This document shows, piece after piece, positions 31,966-42,603 of a stretch of 52,487 nt of DNA (positions are counted from its first letter, which is position 1; each line of letters begins with the position of its first letter). Both the position numbers and the translations under genes were made by a program. The stretch comes from CAJBLF01 sp964613015. GTDB lineage: Bacteria > Patescibacteriota > Gracilibacteria > Absconditabacterales > Absconditicoccaceae. The notes under the pieces are model-generated. The model worked only from the letters and a program-made list of their open reading frames with translations, had not been told where the DNA came from and ran no database searches. The DNA lies in NCBI GenBank assembly GCA_964613015.1, contig CAZTFP010000008.1:1-52487 (forward strand), given 5' to 3'.

Positions 31966-32103
31966 ATAGTTTATTGTTTTAGTGTATGTTTTTGTTTTTT
32001 GAAAAATATCATACTAATATAAATATATTTGTCAATTCATTTTAATGATATATTTCTTTTTTGGCTTTTTTAGCAATACATTTTTGAAAACTTATTATTT
32101 TTC

Positions 32104-33096
32104 TTAAATTGTTTTTAGTGTATTCTGCATTTTGATGATTTTTTTCTGATAAGGATATACTTTTGTCGGTACTTCCAGGAAACTTGCTATCAAAAATAGA
32201 TGTAATCTACTACTGATTACCATACTTGCTTGTGCTACTGTTTTGGCAAAGTGAGTGAAATCATCTTCTCGATCCAATATACTAAACTGCTGATCCTTGA
32301 TTTCTGCTCATGCTTTTATTTTGTGAGCGTATTGTATATCATTATATCGGCTATTTTTTCATTTGGCAACTGGTACATAAAAGATTTCATATCATTTGTT
32401 GTAATAGTTTTTAACGTCTTGAATGAGTTCAGAAAGAAATTTTTCTGCATTTTTATTTATATTGATTATAATATATTTCTGTTGATATGTCGTTGCTTTG
32501 ATGTTTTTTAGTGATTTTCGATTGTAGGCAAAAAAACTTGTATCCATAAAAAATTCTACCTTGGTGTATCCATATGCTTGGAGTTCGTCCACGGTCTCAT
32601 GATCTCTTGCGAAGATGTGTTTTGTCTTTTTGAGGATACGCGTGAAAAGGAATCTGTTGAATAATTTTTTTGGTACTTGTATTCCTCCCATAAGATAGCG
32701 AGGTTTTCTTAGACAGGGGAGTAATGAAACCAATCGATATCGATAGGAATTTCTGTTTTCTTCTGTGATTATTTCGCCTCATCCGATGATTACTGCATCA
32801 ATTTTTCTATAGATTTTTCGTTCTTTTAGTTTTCCTTGTCGGATATATTTTATCCATGAACGAAATCCTTTGGGTATCTCTGTAACGAAGGTAATTTTAT
32901 TTATATCTAAAAATTGACTAAAAAATTTTTTCAACCATTCTGTGTCGTAGGCAGCTATCGTTATTTTTTTTCATTCTTCAATTAATAATTTCACTGTTCA
33001 CAACAAAATTAGTTCATCTCCTAGATTTTTGTATGATCGATTGCCGATAATCAGTATATGTTTTTCTGAAATATCTAATCTATTTGTTATTTTCAT
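32104..33096 (-). CDS. Polysaccharide pyruvyl transferase (CsaB-like), 330 aa
   Basis: The N-terminal Rossmann segment HILIIGNRSYKNLGDELILL (GN-x-G-D-E/D), AVIIGGGEIITEENR and the C-terminal SSRLHLFLIASFLEVPTKVYPY (S-x-R-x-H) are the landmarks of the polysaccharide pyruvyl transferase family. In CsaB these add ketal pyruvate to a cell-wall glycan, which then binds SLH domains. The SLH protein at 3734-5464 would be a natural ligand of such a glycan, a functional link across the window. Glycines in the GGGE loop are partly TGA. Monocistronic. Confidence 0.83.
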
Positions 33097-33111
33097 GTCT
33101 TTCAATTACAT

Positions 33112-33142
33112 AAAAAGGACTACTCTTTGTATAGCAGTCCTT
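33112..33142 (-). terminator. Terminator of the 876-aa gene
   Basis: AAGGACT/AGTCCTT stem with a long loop, followed on the minus strand by TTTTT. It lies 38 nt beyond the TAA of the minus-strand gene ending at 33180. Confidence 0.65.
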
Positions 33143-33179
33143 GGTATTTATTCAATAGAAATATTTATACAGTTGTTTT

Positions 33180-35810
33180 TTATTTCCGGAATTTGGGAGT
33201 TATAGCATTGAGATAATCACAATATGCTTGTTTGTTATCTTCAAGTGTCGGAGATACTTTTTTCAATGCACCTCCCCATCATGCAGTCATAATCTCTGTA
33301 TCAAAATCTGTAGAAAATAATTTTGCGTTATCAAAGGTAATATCTCTTCCTATTGTTGATAAATAGAATGGCTTATCTGATACTGCTTGTTTATCTTTAC
33401 AAAGAAATTTGATACGATTGGTGAGGTTTGCTGCTTTGAATATTTCGTTATAACTACTAAATTCATTTTTTGCTGTAAACCCATCAAGTGTTTTATGATC
33501 AAGATCAATGGTTGTTGTTTGATTATATGTCTTGAAAGTAATCTTTGGTCTATTTCCTGTTATCTCAATATTCTTGTTTGATGTCGGCCATTTTTCATAA
33601 AAGGTATTGATTGCCAAGAGCAAATCTTCCTCTTTTTGTTTGTTACCATTTGCCAACTCTTTTATTTTTGCTGCCAACCCTGTCTTGTCTACTACATTTG
33701 TTTCTTTATAAAACACATCACCTCTTGCTTCGAGATCGTCCAAATCACTTATATCTTTGCCGTTTGCAATATAGTTGTCTACGAGATATTGTGTTTCAGA
33801 GTTTATTTTATTATATCATTTTCCTTCTTTATTCATAAATTCAATTACTGACTGGAGTCTTACTATTGCTTCGCTTGCTGCTTTATCGAATGGTTTGTTT
33901 TTATTATTATCATTTTCTATGTCTTCTCGTTTTATTCCCATACCTGTCAATCCAAGATTCAGTACGTGTTTCTCATCGTTTCTTCCTATAGATTCAAGAA
34001 ATTTAGCTGCGGCTTCATTTCTCTTAGATCAATTTTTGAAAATTTCTAGCAGTGTATCATATTTATTTGGATCTATTTTCATTTGATTACCATCTTGGAT
34101 CAAAAATTGTTTCATTTCTCCATAGTTCAATTTATTAAATACTGCTGTAGCTCATGGAAATCATTCAGCATATTTCATTTTTGTTTCTTTATCTTGAGCT
34201 GTTTGATTGGCGGTTTCTGATGTATTTCCTCAAGAAAACATATTAGCAAAAGCTTTTGTCATACCTCCTCACGTTAATAAGGTTCCCAATCATTCTCCTT
34301 TTCGAGCGTTTGCTCAAAACATAAGCGCAGTAGGTATGCCCAATCGAGCTCGATTTGTTCAATCATATATTCCCTTCCCTTCTTTTTTATCACTTTTGAA
34401 TATCATTTTATATGCACTACTAATCATTTTCCATCATAAGAAAATTACTCCACCGGTAACGGCGAGATTACCAACTCCTCACCAGAATTGTTTTTGTTTT
34501 GGTTTCATCTTGGTTTGGTCTATTCGATATTTACTGACTCCATTTATTCATCACTTTTCAAATGCCTCTTTAGTATTACTGTATTGACTTCCGACATATT
34601 CATTTCCTTTTTTATTCTGATTTGCTGTTTCTTGTGTTACTCCTGCTACTGCTCAAACTGCTTCTGTCGTTTCGTTTGGTGTTTTGCCTGCTTCTTTATT
34701 GAGTTGCATAAATGCTTTTAATGTCGGATCTACTTTTGTCAATTCATAAAATTCTTGTGCGTGTTTTGGAACAAATGGATGTTCTGATGGTTTAAATGTA
34801 TCTGGATTATCAATTACTTTGTTGAGATATGTTTCTAAATCTTGGAGATCCTGACTGAGTTCTTGTCTTTTTGCTGCAGTAAGCTCCAATTTATCCAAAA
34901 TCGCATATTCATTATTTATTTTTTTGAGTGATTTATTTATTTTTCTAGCATCTGATTTATCATATATCATGATTTCATAATAGGGAACCGTATCTCCTTT
35001 TTCTAAGATGATGTCGTTTCTTGCCAAAATAAAATCAGGAGCTTCTTTTCCAAGTTCTTCAATTCTATCACTAAATTGTTTAAGTGTTATGTTCATATCC
35101 ATCCCATTTACGTCATCCGTTTTTATATCATTTACGGATTTTGTATTGTCTTTGCTATCTATATCTCGATCAATTTTATATTTTTTGTCTTTATTGTTGG
35201 CTAATCGCTCTATTTGTTGTTTTATTTTATTAAGTTCTTTGAGGCGTCTTTCTATCTCTGTTTTATGTATTTTTCGAAGTCCTTTATCTTTTCTATCATA
35301 TTTGGTATTGAAAATCCATCCTGAAGTTTCAGAATTAGCAAGATCTTTTTCTTGTTCATAAAAGACAATCAGTCTTCCTACTTTATATTTTACATTTTCT
35401 ATGTCAGTAGCTTTTTCAGCAAGTGTTTCGTCTTTTTTGATTTCATCTTCCAATTCAGCTAGGTCTTTCGCAGTTTCCGTTGTGGTTATCTCAACCTTTG
35501 TCTTTTTTTCCATTTCAGAAACACTTATTAGTGTCTTTTGTGTCTCTGTTTTCGCTATATCCTTATAAAAATCCTTGATAAATGTTTTAAAATCGACTTT
35601 ACCATTCACGCCAAATGTATTCACTCCATTGATAGCAAAAATATATTTTTCTTTATCTTGTTTAATATTTAACTTTGTATCAAAAAGATCTGTTACACTA
35701 TGTTTGTGTAATTCTGTTTTGAATGCTTGGCTGTTTGTGACTACAGTATCGCCATATACTTCTCATTCTTTTGCTTGTTGTATAGGGAGTTCTTTAGTTA
35801 ACATCCTCAT
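33180..35810 (-). CDS. Large unknown protein with Lys/Glu-rich helices and a central membrane segment, 876 aa
   Basis: The first 420 residues are highly charged with long predicted helices and coiled-coil character (KTKVEITTTETAKDLAELED, RRLKELNKIKQQIERLANN). Around residue 445 is a hydrophobic segment, GVGNLAVTGGVIFLGWKM, then a Gly-rich stretch GEGLGTLLTGGG. The last 350 residues are polar and mixed. No signal peptide. Most internal UGA-Gly codons cluster in the central Gly-rich part. The gene is transcribed after the 199-aa unknown protein at 35938, separated by a terminator-like hairpin. I do not recognise a family; a scaffold or membrane-spanning envelope protein is possible. Confidence 0.72.
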
Positions 35811-35881
35811 GCTATAGATAAAAGCTTATACACCTAAGTATATTCACAAATAAGAGAATTACCAAAAAACTTACACTAAAT

Positions 35882-35907
35882 AAAAAAATAGGGTTGACAA
35901 AAACCCT
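35882..35907 (-). terminator. Terminator of the 199-aa gene
   Basis: AGGGTT/AACCCT stem with a 6-nt loop, followed on the minus strand by a TTTTTTT run. It lies about 30 nt after the TAG at 35938. Confidence 0.7.
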
Positions 35908-35937
35908 AAAAGTTGTTAAATCGGTTCGTTCTATTCT

Positions 35938-36537
35938 CTATTCATTCAATGCAAGTTCTTTTTTGATGGTATTTTCAAATTCTATGGTCTTTTCGCTAGA
36001 AAGTTTCTCTGTGAGGTGATAATATTCTGTTATTTGTGTCAATAATTTTGTAAATTCATGTTTATCCATAACAATATTGTCGTGATGTTTTGGTAATAAT
36101 TGTTTGATGTAATGTATATATTTTGTCAAATCAATATCTCCATCGAATATAAAAATATCTTGGTATATAGCATCCAGATCTAATTCTTTGATATATTCCT
36201 GATAAAAAGGTATAAACATTCATACGACAAGTATAGTGTTCATATTTTTCCTCAGATGTACGAGATCTGTTTCTTCGTGTCTGGTTTTGAAAAAAACATG
36301 ATATATCTGTTTTATGAGATGATCGTTTTTTATGTCTTTGAGTAAAAATGTAAGAAATTTAGCGTATTTCCCATTGGTTGCTTTATCGTTTTTGATATCT
36401 TGTCCTATTTGTTGGGCCTTTTTTTGATTATCCTGTATCCTTCTGACTGCTTCTTCGGTTACTTTATTGGTATCTTCTCTGACTTGTCCTCAGGTATTTA
36501 TATCATCTAGTCCGCTACCTCATACTTCATCTGCCAT
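35938..36537 (-). CDS. Hypothetical helical protein, 199 aa
   Basis: A soluble, helical protein: a Gly/Asp-rich N-terminus (MADEVGGSGLDDINTGGQV, in which several Gly are TGA), a basic helical stretch (AVRRIQDNQKKAQQIG), then regularly spaced hydrophobic helices. No catalytic motif or membrane segment. It is followed on the same strand by the 876-aa unknown gene, and both are rich in K, D and E. Family unknown. Confidence 0.65.
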
Positions 36538-36663
36538 TATTTTCTTCTAATGAGTAAAAATTGCTTATATCTGCTTGGAAATGTATGCTTTTGTTCTTGA
36601 AATTCAACAGTAATTGTATATACAATCACCACACGATTTTTTTGTTGTACTGAAAATACTGAT

Positions 36664-36748
36664 GGTGAGGTGGATGAGTGGTCGAAGTCAGCTCACTGCT
36701 AACGAGTCAGACGGTAACGTCTCGCGGGTTCGAATCCCGCCCTCACCG
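36664..36748 (+). tRNA. tRNA-Ser (anticodon GCT)
   Basis: Class II tRNA with acceptor GGTGAGG/CCTCACC, anticodon loop CTGCTAA (GCT), a long variable arm CAGACGGTAACGTCTCG, T-arm GCGGGTTCGAATCCCGC and discriminator G as expected for Ser. CCA is not encoded. Confidence 0.95.
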
Positions 36749-36757
36749 ATGTACAAT

Positions 36758-36831
36758 GGCTCTGTAGCTCAGCAGGTTAGAGCGCGTCTCTCATAAGGAC
36801 GAGGTCGGGAGTTCGAGTCTCCCTGGAGCCA
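36758..36831 (+). tRNA. tRNA with anticodon CAT (Met, or Ile2 if lysidine-modified)
   Basis: Acceptor GGCTCTG pairs with TGGAGCC (two wobbles). Anticodon loop CTCATAA gives CAT. The T-arm is GGGAGTTCGAGTCTCCC and the discriminator is A. The general form is closest to elongator Met. It lies 9 nt after tRNA-Ser. The following stretch 36832-36958 contains no further feature. Confidence 0.9.
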
Positions 36832-36958
36832 AGGAAATCAATACCTCGATTAGATTATTATGGGCGCGGCAAATTTACCCATTTAATTGAGAGTCAATTC
36901 TAGTAAAGAATCATCAATCGTCATTCAAAATAGCTTTATTTATTATTATCTTATTCCT

Positions 36959-37132
36959 ATGGCCAAAAAAAAGTGATGAAGAATCGTAGTCGCAATGCAA
37001 TGTAAAGACTGCGGAAAAACCAATTATCACACGAGTATAAATAAAACAAATACTCAAAAATTGGAATTAACAAAGTATTGTAAACAAGATAAGAAAAAAA
37101 CAACTCATGTATCGAGAGAAAAATTAAAATAA
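36959..37132 (+). CDS. rpmG: 50S ribosomal protein L33, 57 aa
   Basis: bL33 pattern: a basic start MAKKKGGRIVVAMQCKDCG, then TNYHTSINKTNTQKLELTKYC and a basic end. Cysteines are C-x-x-C in CKDC, with another Cys in KYCKQ. The GG at positions 6-7 is TGATGA, so the frame looks broken in the standard code. No Shine-Dalgarno precedes the ATG. It lies 120 nt upstream of rpsP. Confidence 0.92.
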
Positions 37133-37251
37133 TCGTTTTCATTCTCTACCGATGTATCTATCGGCACATTTTAGGCATTATAAAATCCACAAAAACTATC
37201 GGATTTTCATTGTGTCTCACTCTACTTTTTTAGTTTTTTTATACATTCAAT

Positions 37252-37551
37252 ATGTTAGTTATTAGACTTTCCAGACATGGAAGAAAAAATTTGGCTGTTT
37301 ATAGAGTCGTTCTTTCTGAACACACTAAACCAGTAAAATATGGATACAAAGAAGTTTTATGATCATATGACCCTGTACAACATGCTTTCAAAGCTAATGT
37401 AGAATCTATTCTTTCTTGGATTACAAAAGGAGCACAACCATCAGAAAGAGTGGCAAAACTTTTGTTTAATGAAACAAAGAATCCAATTTTCAATAAATTT
37501 ATCGAACATAGAGAAAGAAAAGGAGTAACCAAAAAAGAAGAGAAGAAATAA
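37252..37551 (+). CDS. rpsP: 30S ribosomal protein S16, 99 aa
   Basis: bS16: MLVIRLSRHGRKNLAVYRVV, KYGYKEVLGSYDPV and a helical RVAKLL region, then a Lys-rich tail (GVTKKEEKK). The Gly in EVLGSYDP is TGA. S16 stabilises the 30S body. The usual rimM, trmD and rplS neighbours are absent. A hairpin AAAATCC/GGATTTT lies upstream near 37177-37207. Confidence 0.93.
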
Positions 37552-37582
37552 TCAAATCTTTTAATTCTTTTTTCTGTTTGTT

Positions 37583-38026
37583 ATGAATGCTATCTATGAT
37601 AATGCTGATTTTCAAAATGTTATCTTAACTGTTTTGGCTTTGGTAGTCATTTTGGTGATTGTCTGATGTATCTATACATTCATTCGTGCAATTATTATGT
37701 TTATTTTTTCTCATAGTAAAGAAGAAAATAAAAAAAAATGACGAAATAGTATTAGATTTATGATTATCGGTGTTATATTAACCATTTTATTATTGTTTTT
37801 GGTCCCATTGGTTCTTAGAGTTATGAAAGTTCCAGAATATAATGTTTATACTCCTGTCAATGTTTTTGGTAGGGCTGGTGAACTTGTAAATGGAGTTTTT
37901 AATCTAGGTAATGTAATCCAAAAAAGCCAACAAAATAGTCAATATAATGGTCAGATATTTGATACTCCAAGTTCTTCAAGTTCACAACTTCCTCAGGCTA
38001 CACCAACTACCACCTATACCCTCTAG
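37583..38026 (+). CDS. Small membrane protein, 147 aa
   Basis: Two hydrophobic helices (about residues 13-45 and 60-82) are joined by a basic loop (SKEENKKKGRNSIRF, its Gly a TGA). A 60-residue polar tail follows, rich in Asn, Gln, Ser and Thr (SSSSSQLPQATPTTTYTL). The tail probably faces outward. It follows rpsP by 31 nt in the same direction. Unrecognised. Confidence 0.62.
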
Positions 38027-38173
38027 CATTGATAAGTAAAAAAATATTTGAAAACGTTCTATAAATCATTACTGTTTGTTTTGTGGTATTCTTTTGCTAT
38101 GTAAGTGTTATATTCCGTTTATTGTATTATTGTTTTCGTCCTAGAAAAGTGCTTTTAATCTTTTTGTTTTGAG

Positions 38174-38797
38174 ATGAATAAAAAATTTAATCTTCCTGAA
38201 AAGATTTCAAAGTTTGCTCAAAAATTCTGAAGATTTACCAAACATCAGAAGGTGTTTGTCCTTTATCTTTGGGCACTTACTTTTTTTCTCATTGTTTTGC
38301 CGTTGATTAAAATTTCTCCCGTCAATGATATATCACATTCCATTTGGTTATTCAATGGACATCTCTTTAAGAGTTTGTTAATTATTATGGTGAGTGTTGT
38401 TGTTTTATTGAGTCGAAATATGAGTTTTAAATTTAAAAATTTTGTCATCTGATATTTTGGTTTTAAAGAAAATGATTCACTTTTCAATTTTGGTTTCTTA
38501 TGGATTATAGCTACTGCCTTTTTGGGAATCGGAGATGCTATCAGTGTCGTAGGAACAAGCACACAAACTATTAAACTTACGTGATCGTATTATTTCATTC
38601 AATTGTTTTTGCTTTTGGGCTTGGTGTTGACCTTGATCTCTGTACTTAAACATGCTAAAGAAAATGCTAATAAGACAAAAATTGTCAATGTTGTCGATGA
38701 AGACGCGATGAAAGAAATCCAGCATAAAAAATCATTCAAATGACTTTTTGATGAAGAAGATAAAGAAGAAGAACATAAAGAACATCATTTTAAATAA
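38174..38797 (+). CDS. Polytopic membrane protein, 207 aa
   Basis: A basic N-terminus (MNKKFNLPEKISKFAQKFG) is followed by four membrane helices (about 32-50, 65-85, 110-130 and 145-165) and a charged C-terminal tail ending EEDKEEEHKEHHFK. TGA codes for Gly at the end of the N-terminal segment and elsewhere. The acidic, His-rich tail could bind metal or a partner. It lies 24 nt before the ferredoxin gene. Family unknown. Confidence 0.62.
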
Positions 38798-38821
38798 TTT
38801 TATTTTATTACGTATAGTGTT

Positions 38822-39016
38822 ATGGTAAATGTAAATAATGATTGTATCTGATGTGGTGTATGTGAAAGTGTTGCTAAAACCATTTTCAAAGTTGATGGTG
38901 TGTCAAAAGTTATCAAACAACCTGATACTCCAGAAGAACAAATAGCGTGTGATCAAGCAGAACAAATGTGTCCGGTAAAAGCTATTTCTAATGAACCAAT
39001 GAAAATGGCTGCATAA
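38822..39016 (+). CDS. Small ferredoxin-type [4Fe-4S] protein, 64 aa
   Basis: The N-terminal cluster region NDCICGGVCESVAKTIFKV has the C-x-x-G-x-C-like spacing of monocluster ferredoxins, and the fourth Cys is in AEQMCPVKAI, a C-P motif. A further Cys is in IACDQAE. The first cluster Gly is TGA. The layout matches small ferredoxins of the [3Fe-4S]/[4Fe-4S] type used as electron carriers. No partner reductase is adjacent. Confidence 0.78.
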
Positions 39017-39025
39017 TAGTTATTA

Positions 39026-42000
39026 TTAATTATATTGCTGTTGAAAATCGACAATCCATGGTAAAGAAAATTTGTACTGGATTGTTTTTTTCTTATCTCG
39101 CAAAATTGCTCTTACCTGATCGTTATTTGTAAGGTCGTTTGCAAAGTCTACAAATTGGCAAGGACATTGATTACATGTTCATACATCGGGAATATCGATA
39201 CATAGTCTTACATCTTGAGGACAATTTGCACATGTTTCTCAGGTGTCTATGATTCAGTTTCCACATAAGCTTCATGCACATGCTCAATAATCTTGAGGAC
39301 AGGTACGACAATCTTCACTTGGATCTTTTATACCATTTCCACATGTTCAACAGCTTGGTACGTCAGCTGGACAGTTTATACAATTTTCTCCAGATTCTGC
39401 TATACCATTTCCACAAAACGATATACATACTCCTACGTCTTGAGGACAATTTTTACAGTTTTCTCCTGTATTGATCATTCCATCTCCACATAACGGTAAT
39501 GGATTGTTGGTATCTGTAGGTTTTATAATAAGTGTATCATTGGTTAATCCAATAAAAGGACTTATGCCTTGTTGATTACATCCGAGATCTTGACCAATTT
39601 CTGGACAACCATTATTATTTACGGTTCCTTTAATCGTTGGACAAAGATCTTGTGTGTCAGGTATGCCATCGCCATCTGTATCTATTGTTGTTGTTTCGTT
39701 TCCTGAGATTGGTGCGAGCATTTTTTGTGCATCACCAATACCATCTTGATTGAGATCTAATTGATCTGGATTTATATTGAATGGTGCATTATCAATTGAA
39801 CATACTCCTTGGTAATGTTTTGCTAATATATCTTGATTAAGATTTGCATTTGGTTTATTGGGATCACTTTCGTATGAACAATCTCTATTTTCAAAATTAA
39901 TTAATCAGAGCAGATTTGGTATGCCATCGCCATCAATATCTGTATCACATATATCCGGTATGCCATCACCATCTAAATCACATTTATATATTTTATTGAG
40001 TGTTCCTTGTAATTTTGCATCTAAACAACGATCACTTCAGTTGATTACAATAGTTGCTTGATCATCAAGATATGTACATTGATTTATATACATACTGTAT
40101 TCTGGACTCAGTGAACCATTTTTTTGATATGTATGCACAAATATATTTGGTATCTTTTCTGTCCCTGCCTTTTGTTGTGTTATTCCATCTGCAAATTTTA
40201 GTATTTGGGTACTAGGAGTTTCGGTCATAGTTCCTATGATTTTTGTAGAAAAATTTATTTTTTGTCCTATATTGGCAACTAGTGTTGATGGTGTCATTAC
40301 TAAGGCATATGATCCCAAAAGACTTTTATCTGTTATTTTTATAGTCAGCATATTGGTTAATGTTTTTCCATCAATAAGCGTTATTGTCTGAGTTACCACT
40401 CTTTTTCATGGTTGTATATATGCATATTCCATCGTAAGTGTTGTATTGTCTATTTTTGTTCCATCACCAAAATCTCGATTTACTGCCACTATATCGTCTT
40501 GAGTAATATTATATGTGTTTGTATCAAAAAGTATTTTTTGGTTAATTTCTGAACTTGTTACGTTGCTTCTGAGTATTGCTCATCTTCATTCACCTATCCC
40601 AATGGTAAAATAGCTTATACCTGCTAATTCTCAGCTACTATATCATTTCACTAATACAAAATTTTCTCCAGATGTAGTAAATATTCTTTTGAGACTTTCT
40701 CCAGGAAGTTTTTTGGATGTTGTATTTTCTTTGGGAAATACCCATTCTATTTCATCAAAATTTCCTAGTACTGATGCAGAAAGCGTACTCTCTGTATTTA
40801 TTTTTCCTCCTATAACGCTTGCTCTCGTTTGTAATGCTTTATTATCTCCTCTATATCCTCCTACCATTACAATGACTTGTGCTTTAGCTTCTGTACCATT
40901 CCCTTTGGCTATTGCCTGTATATTGTACATGCTTGGTGAAATGAATGTATGAGTAATTGTTGTTCCTTTGCCTTGTGTACCATCACCAAAATCTCGATCT
41001 ATCTCACTAATATTGCCTGTACTTATAGCTGTAAATGTCGTTGTCAATGGTGCACCTCATTCCAATTTGCTGATATCTATATACAGTGATATCTGACTGT
41101 TTATATTTTCACATGCATCTCCTATACCGTTGTGATTTGTATCTTGTTGACCCGTGTTTACTATAAATAAACAATTGTCTATAGCTCCTGTTTGTGGTCG
41201 TTTGGAAATATCAACGTTACCATTATCATCAACGATACCAATAGGATTTTTGATTCCATCACCATCTATATCATTAGAACAAACATCTCCTATTCCATCA
41301 TGATTTGTGTCTGTTTGATTGGGATTGTATGTGTTTGGACAGTTATCTTTTGTATTATCTATTCCATCACAATCATAGTCGTTATTAAATACACAACTAA
41401 CTTTTTCGTTAAGCTTGAATAATGTATCTAGTACTGTTTTTCCATTGATATCTTTATCTGTATTTACCCATTGGCTCTGATCGATATTTATAATGCTTTG
41501 ACTATAGAGTAAATTTAGTTCGGCCACTGGCCAGTATCATTGTTTTATTTTTCCGACTTCTTGCATACTACATTTGACTAGATTGAACATACAATATTTC
41601 AGATATACATTCACTTCATTATTATTCTGTAATGCACAACTAGTATCACATGATTTGCTTTCTTCAGTGATTATTTTTTTGTCATCACTAGTAAAATTTT
41701 TTGCTTCATAACTATCTGTTTTCAATCCATTTACTCGTGTATTTACTTCCTTTCGATTGAGATTGATATCTTTGTAGATATATTTGGCAAGGATATTTAT
41801 AACTACTTGTATAAACTCTGCGATTGTCGTGTTTTTGGTTCCACAAAACTGTCCTCCACATACAGGACTTGTTGCTTTAGGATATCATCTCATATAGGTA
41901 TTATCTCCTACATATGCTACACAATAATAATACGATACATTATTATATAGTCATCATAAAAAACTTATATCACCAAAGTCTTTGCCTGGTGTCGCAGTAA

Positions 42001-42244
42001 ATGTTGACCAAAAATTTTGTACATATTTTTTTATCATATCTTGATCGGGGTGTATACAATCTTTACATTCTACGATATTTAATAATCTTGCAAGATCATA
42101 ACGTGAAACACTATTTTGAGATTCTATAGTTGTCACATCAAATCCCATGTTTTTTAGTTGACTAGAAAAATCTTCGTAGGTTGCAAATACCGACGTTCAA
42201 ATCAGTCAAATCAGTGATAGTAGTATTCAGAAATATTTCTTCAT
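39026..42244 (-). CDS. Secreted multidomain protein: PKD, thrombospondin type-3 and Cys-rich repeats, 1072 aa
   Basis: A signal peptide (MKKYFGILLSLIGLIG, then TSVFA) is followed by an N-terminal domain with paired cysteines. Thrombospondin type-3 calcium-binding repeats come next (DYDCDGIDNTKDNCPNTYN, DTNHDGIGDVC). Two or three PKD-like domains follow (DRDFGDGTQGKGTTITHTF, NRDFGDGTKIDNTT), then more Asp-rich calcium repeats. The C-terminus holds four to five tandem repeats with C-G-N/D-G...E-x-C...N-C-P (for example FCGNGIAESGENCINCPAD). These parts make an extended, calcium-stiffened, disulphide-rich surface adhesin. UGA=Gly is needed throughout. Confidence 0.85.
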
Positions 42245-42603
42245 AATTTTGTTTTTATTTAAAAAGAGCATTTCTGATATATATAGTATATGTAAAATTA
42301 TTTTTTTTGCAATTATGTTTCATGATTTTTCTATAAATATTTTCCCTTCGGAGACTTACTTTTTGGCATTGCTCCAAAAAGTAAGCAAAAAACTCTAGGA
42401 AAAATGATTCGCCATTTCATTTTTCCCAAATAGACAATCAGAGTAATCTTTTCAGCAGGAAATTTCTTTGCGTATAATTTGCTATGTGTTATTTTGCTTT
42501 TCTGTTTAGATTTCATTTCTCCCTTACTAAATTTGTATTCAAGGTTTTCTTGATAACAATTCCCAAAACAATAGAGTGGTACTTGTTTATATTTTCATAG
42601 TAT
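42245..42603. repeat. Gene-free spacer with a perfect 11-bp inverted repeat at 42356-42384
   Basis: TTACTTTTTGG (42356-42366) and CCAAAAAGTAA (42374-42384) are separated by CATTGCT. The rest of the 359-nt spacer is AT-rich and has no convincing open frame in code 25. The hairpin could mark a dispersed element. The spacer lies upstream of the shortened uvrB, where its missing N-terminal part would be expected. Confidence 0.5.

Noticed and set aside
36862..36935. Possible third tRNA after tRNA-Met
   Set aside because: No closed acceptor stem and no T-loop GTTC motif; no plausible cloverleaf.
39274..39493. Plus-strand 66-aa frames
   Set aside because: Antisense of the Cys-rich repeats of the 1072-aa secreted protein; the repeats force similar open frames on the other strand.
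42331..42516. 61-aa minus-strand frame
   Set aside because: Spans the perfect hairpin and lacks coding-like composition; it is a chance frame in a spacer.
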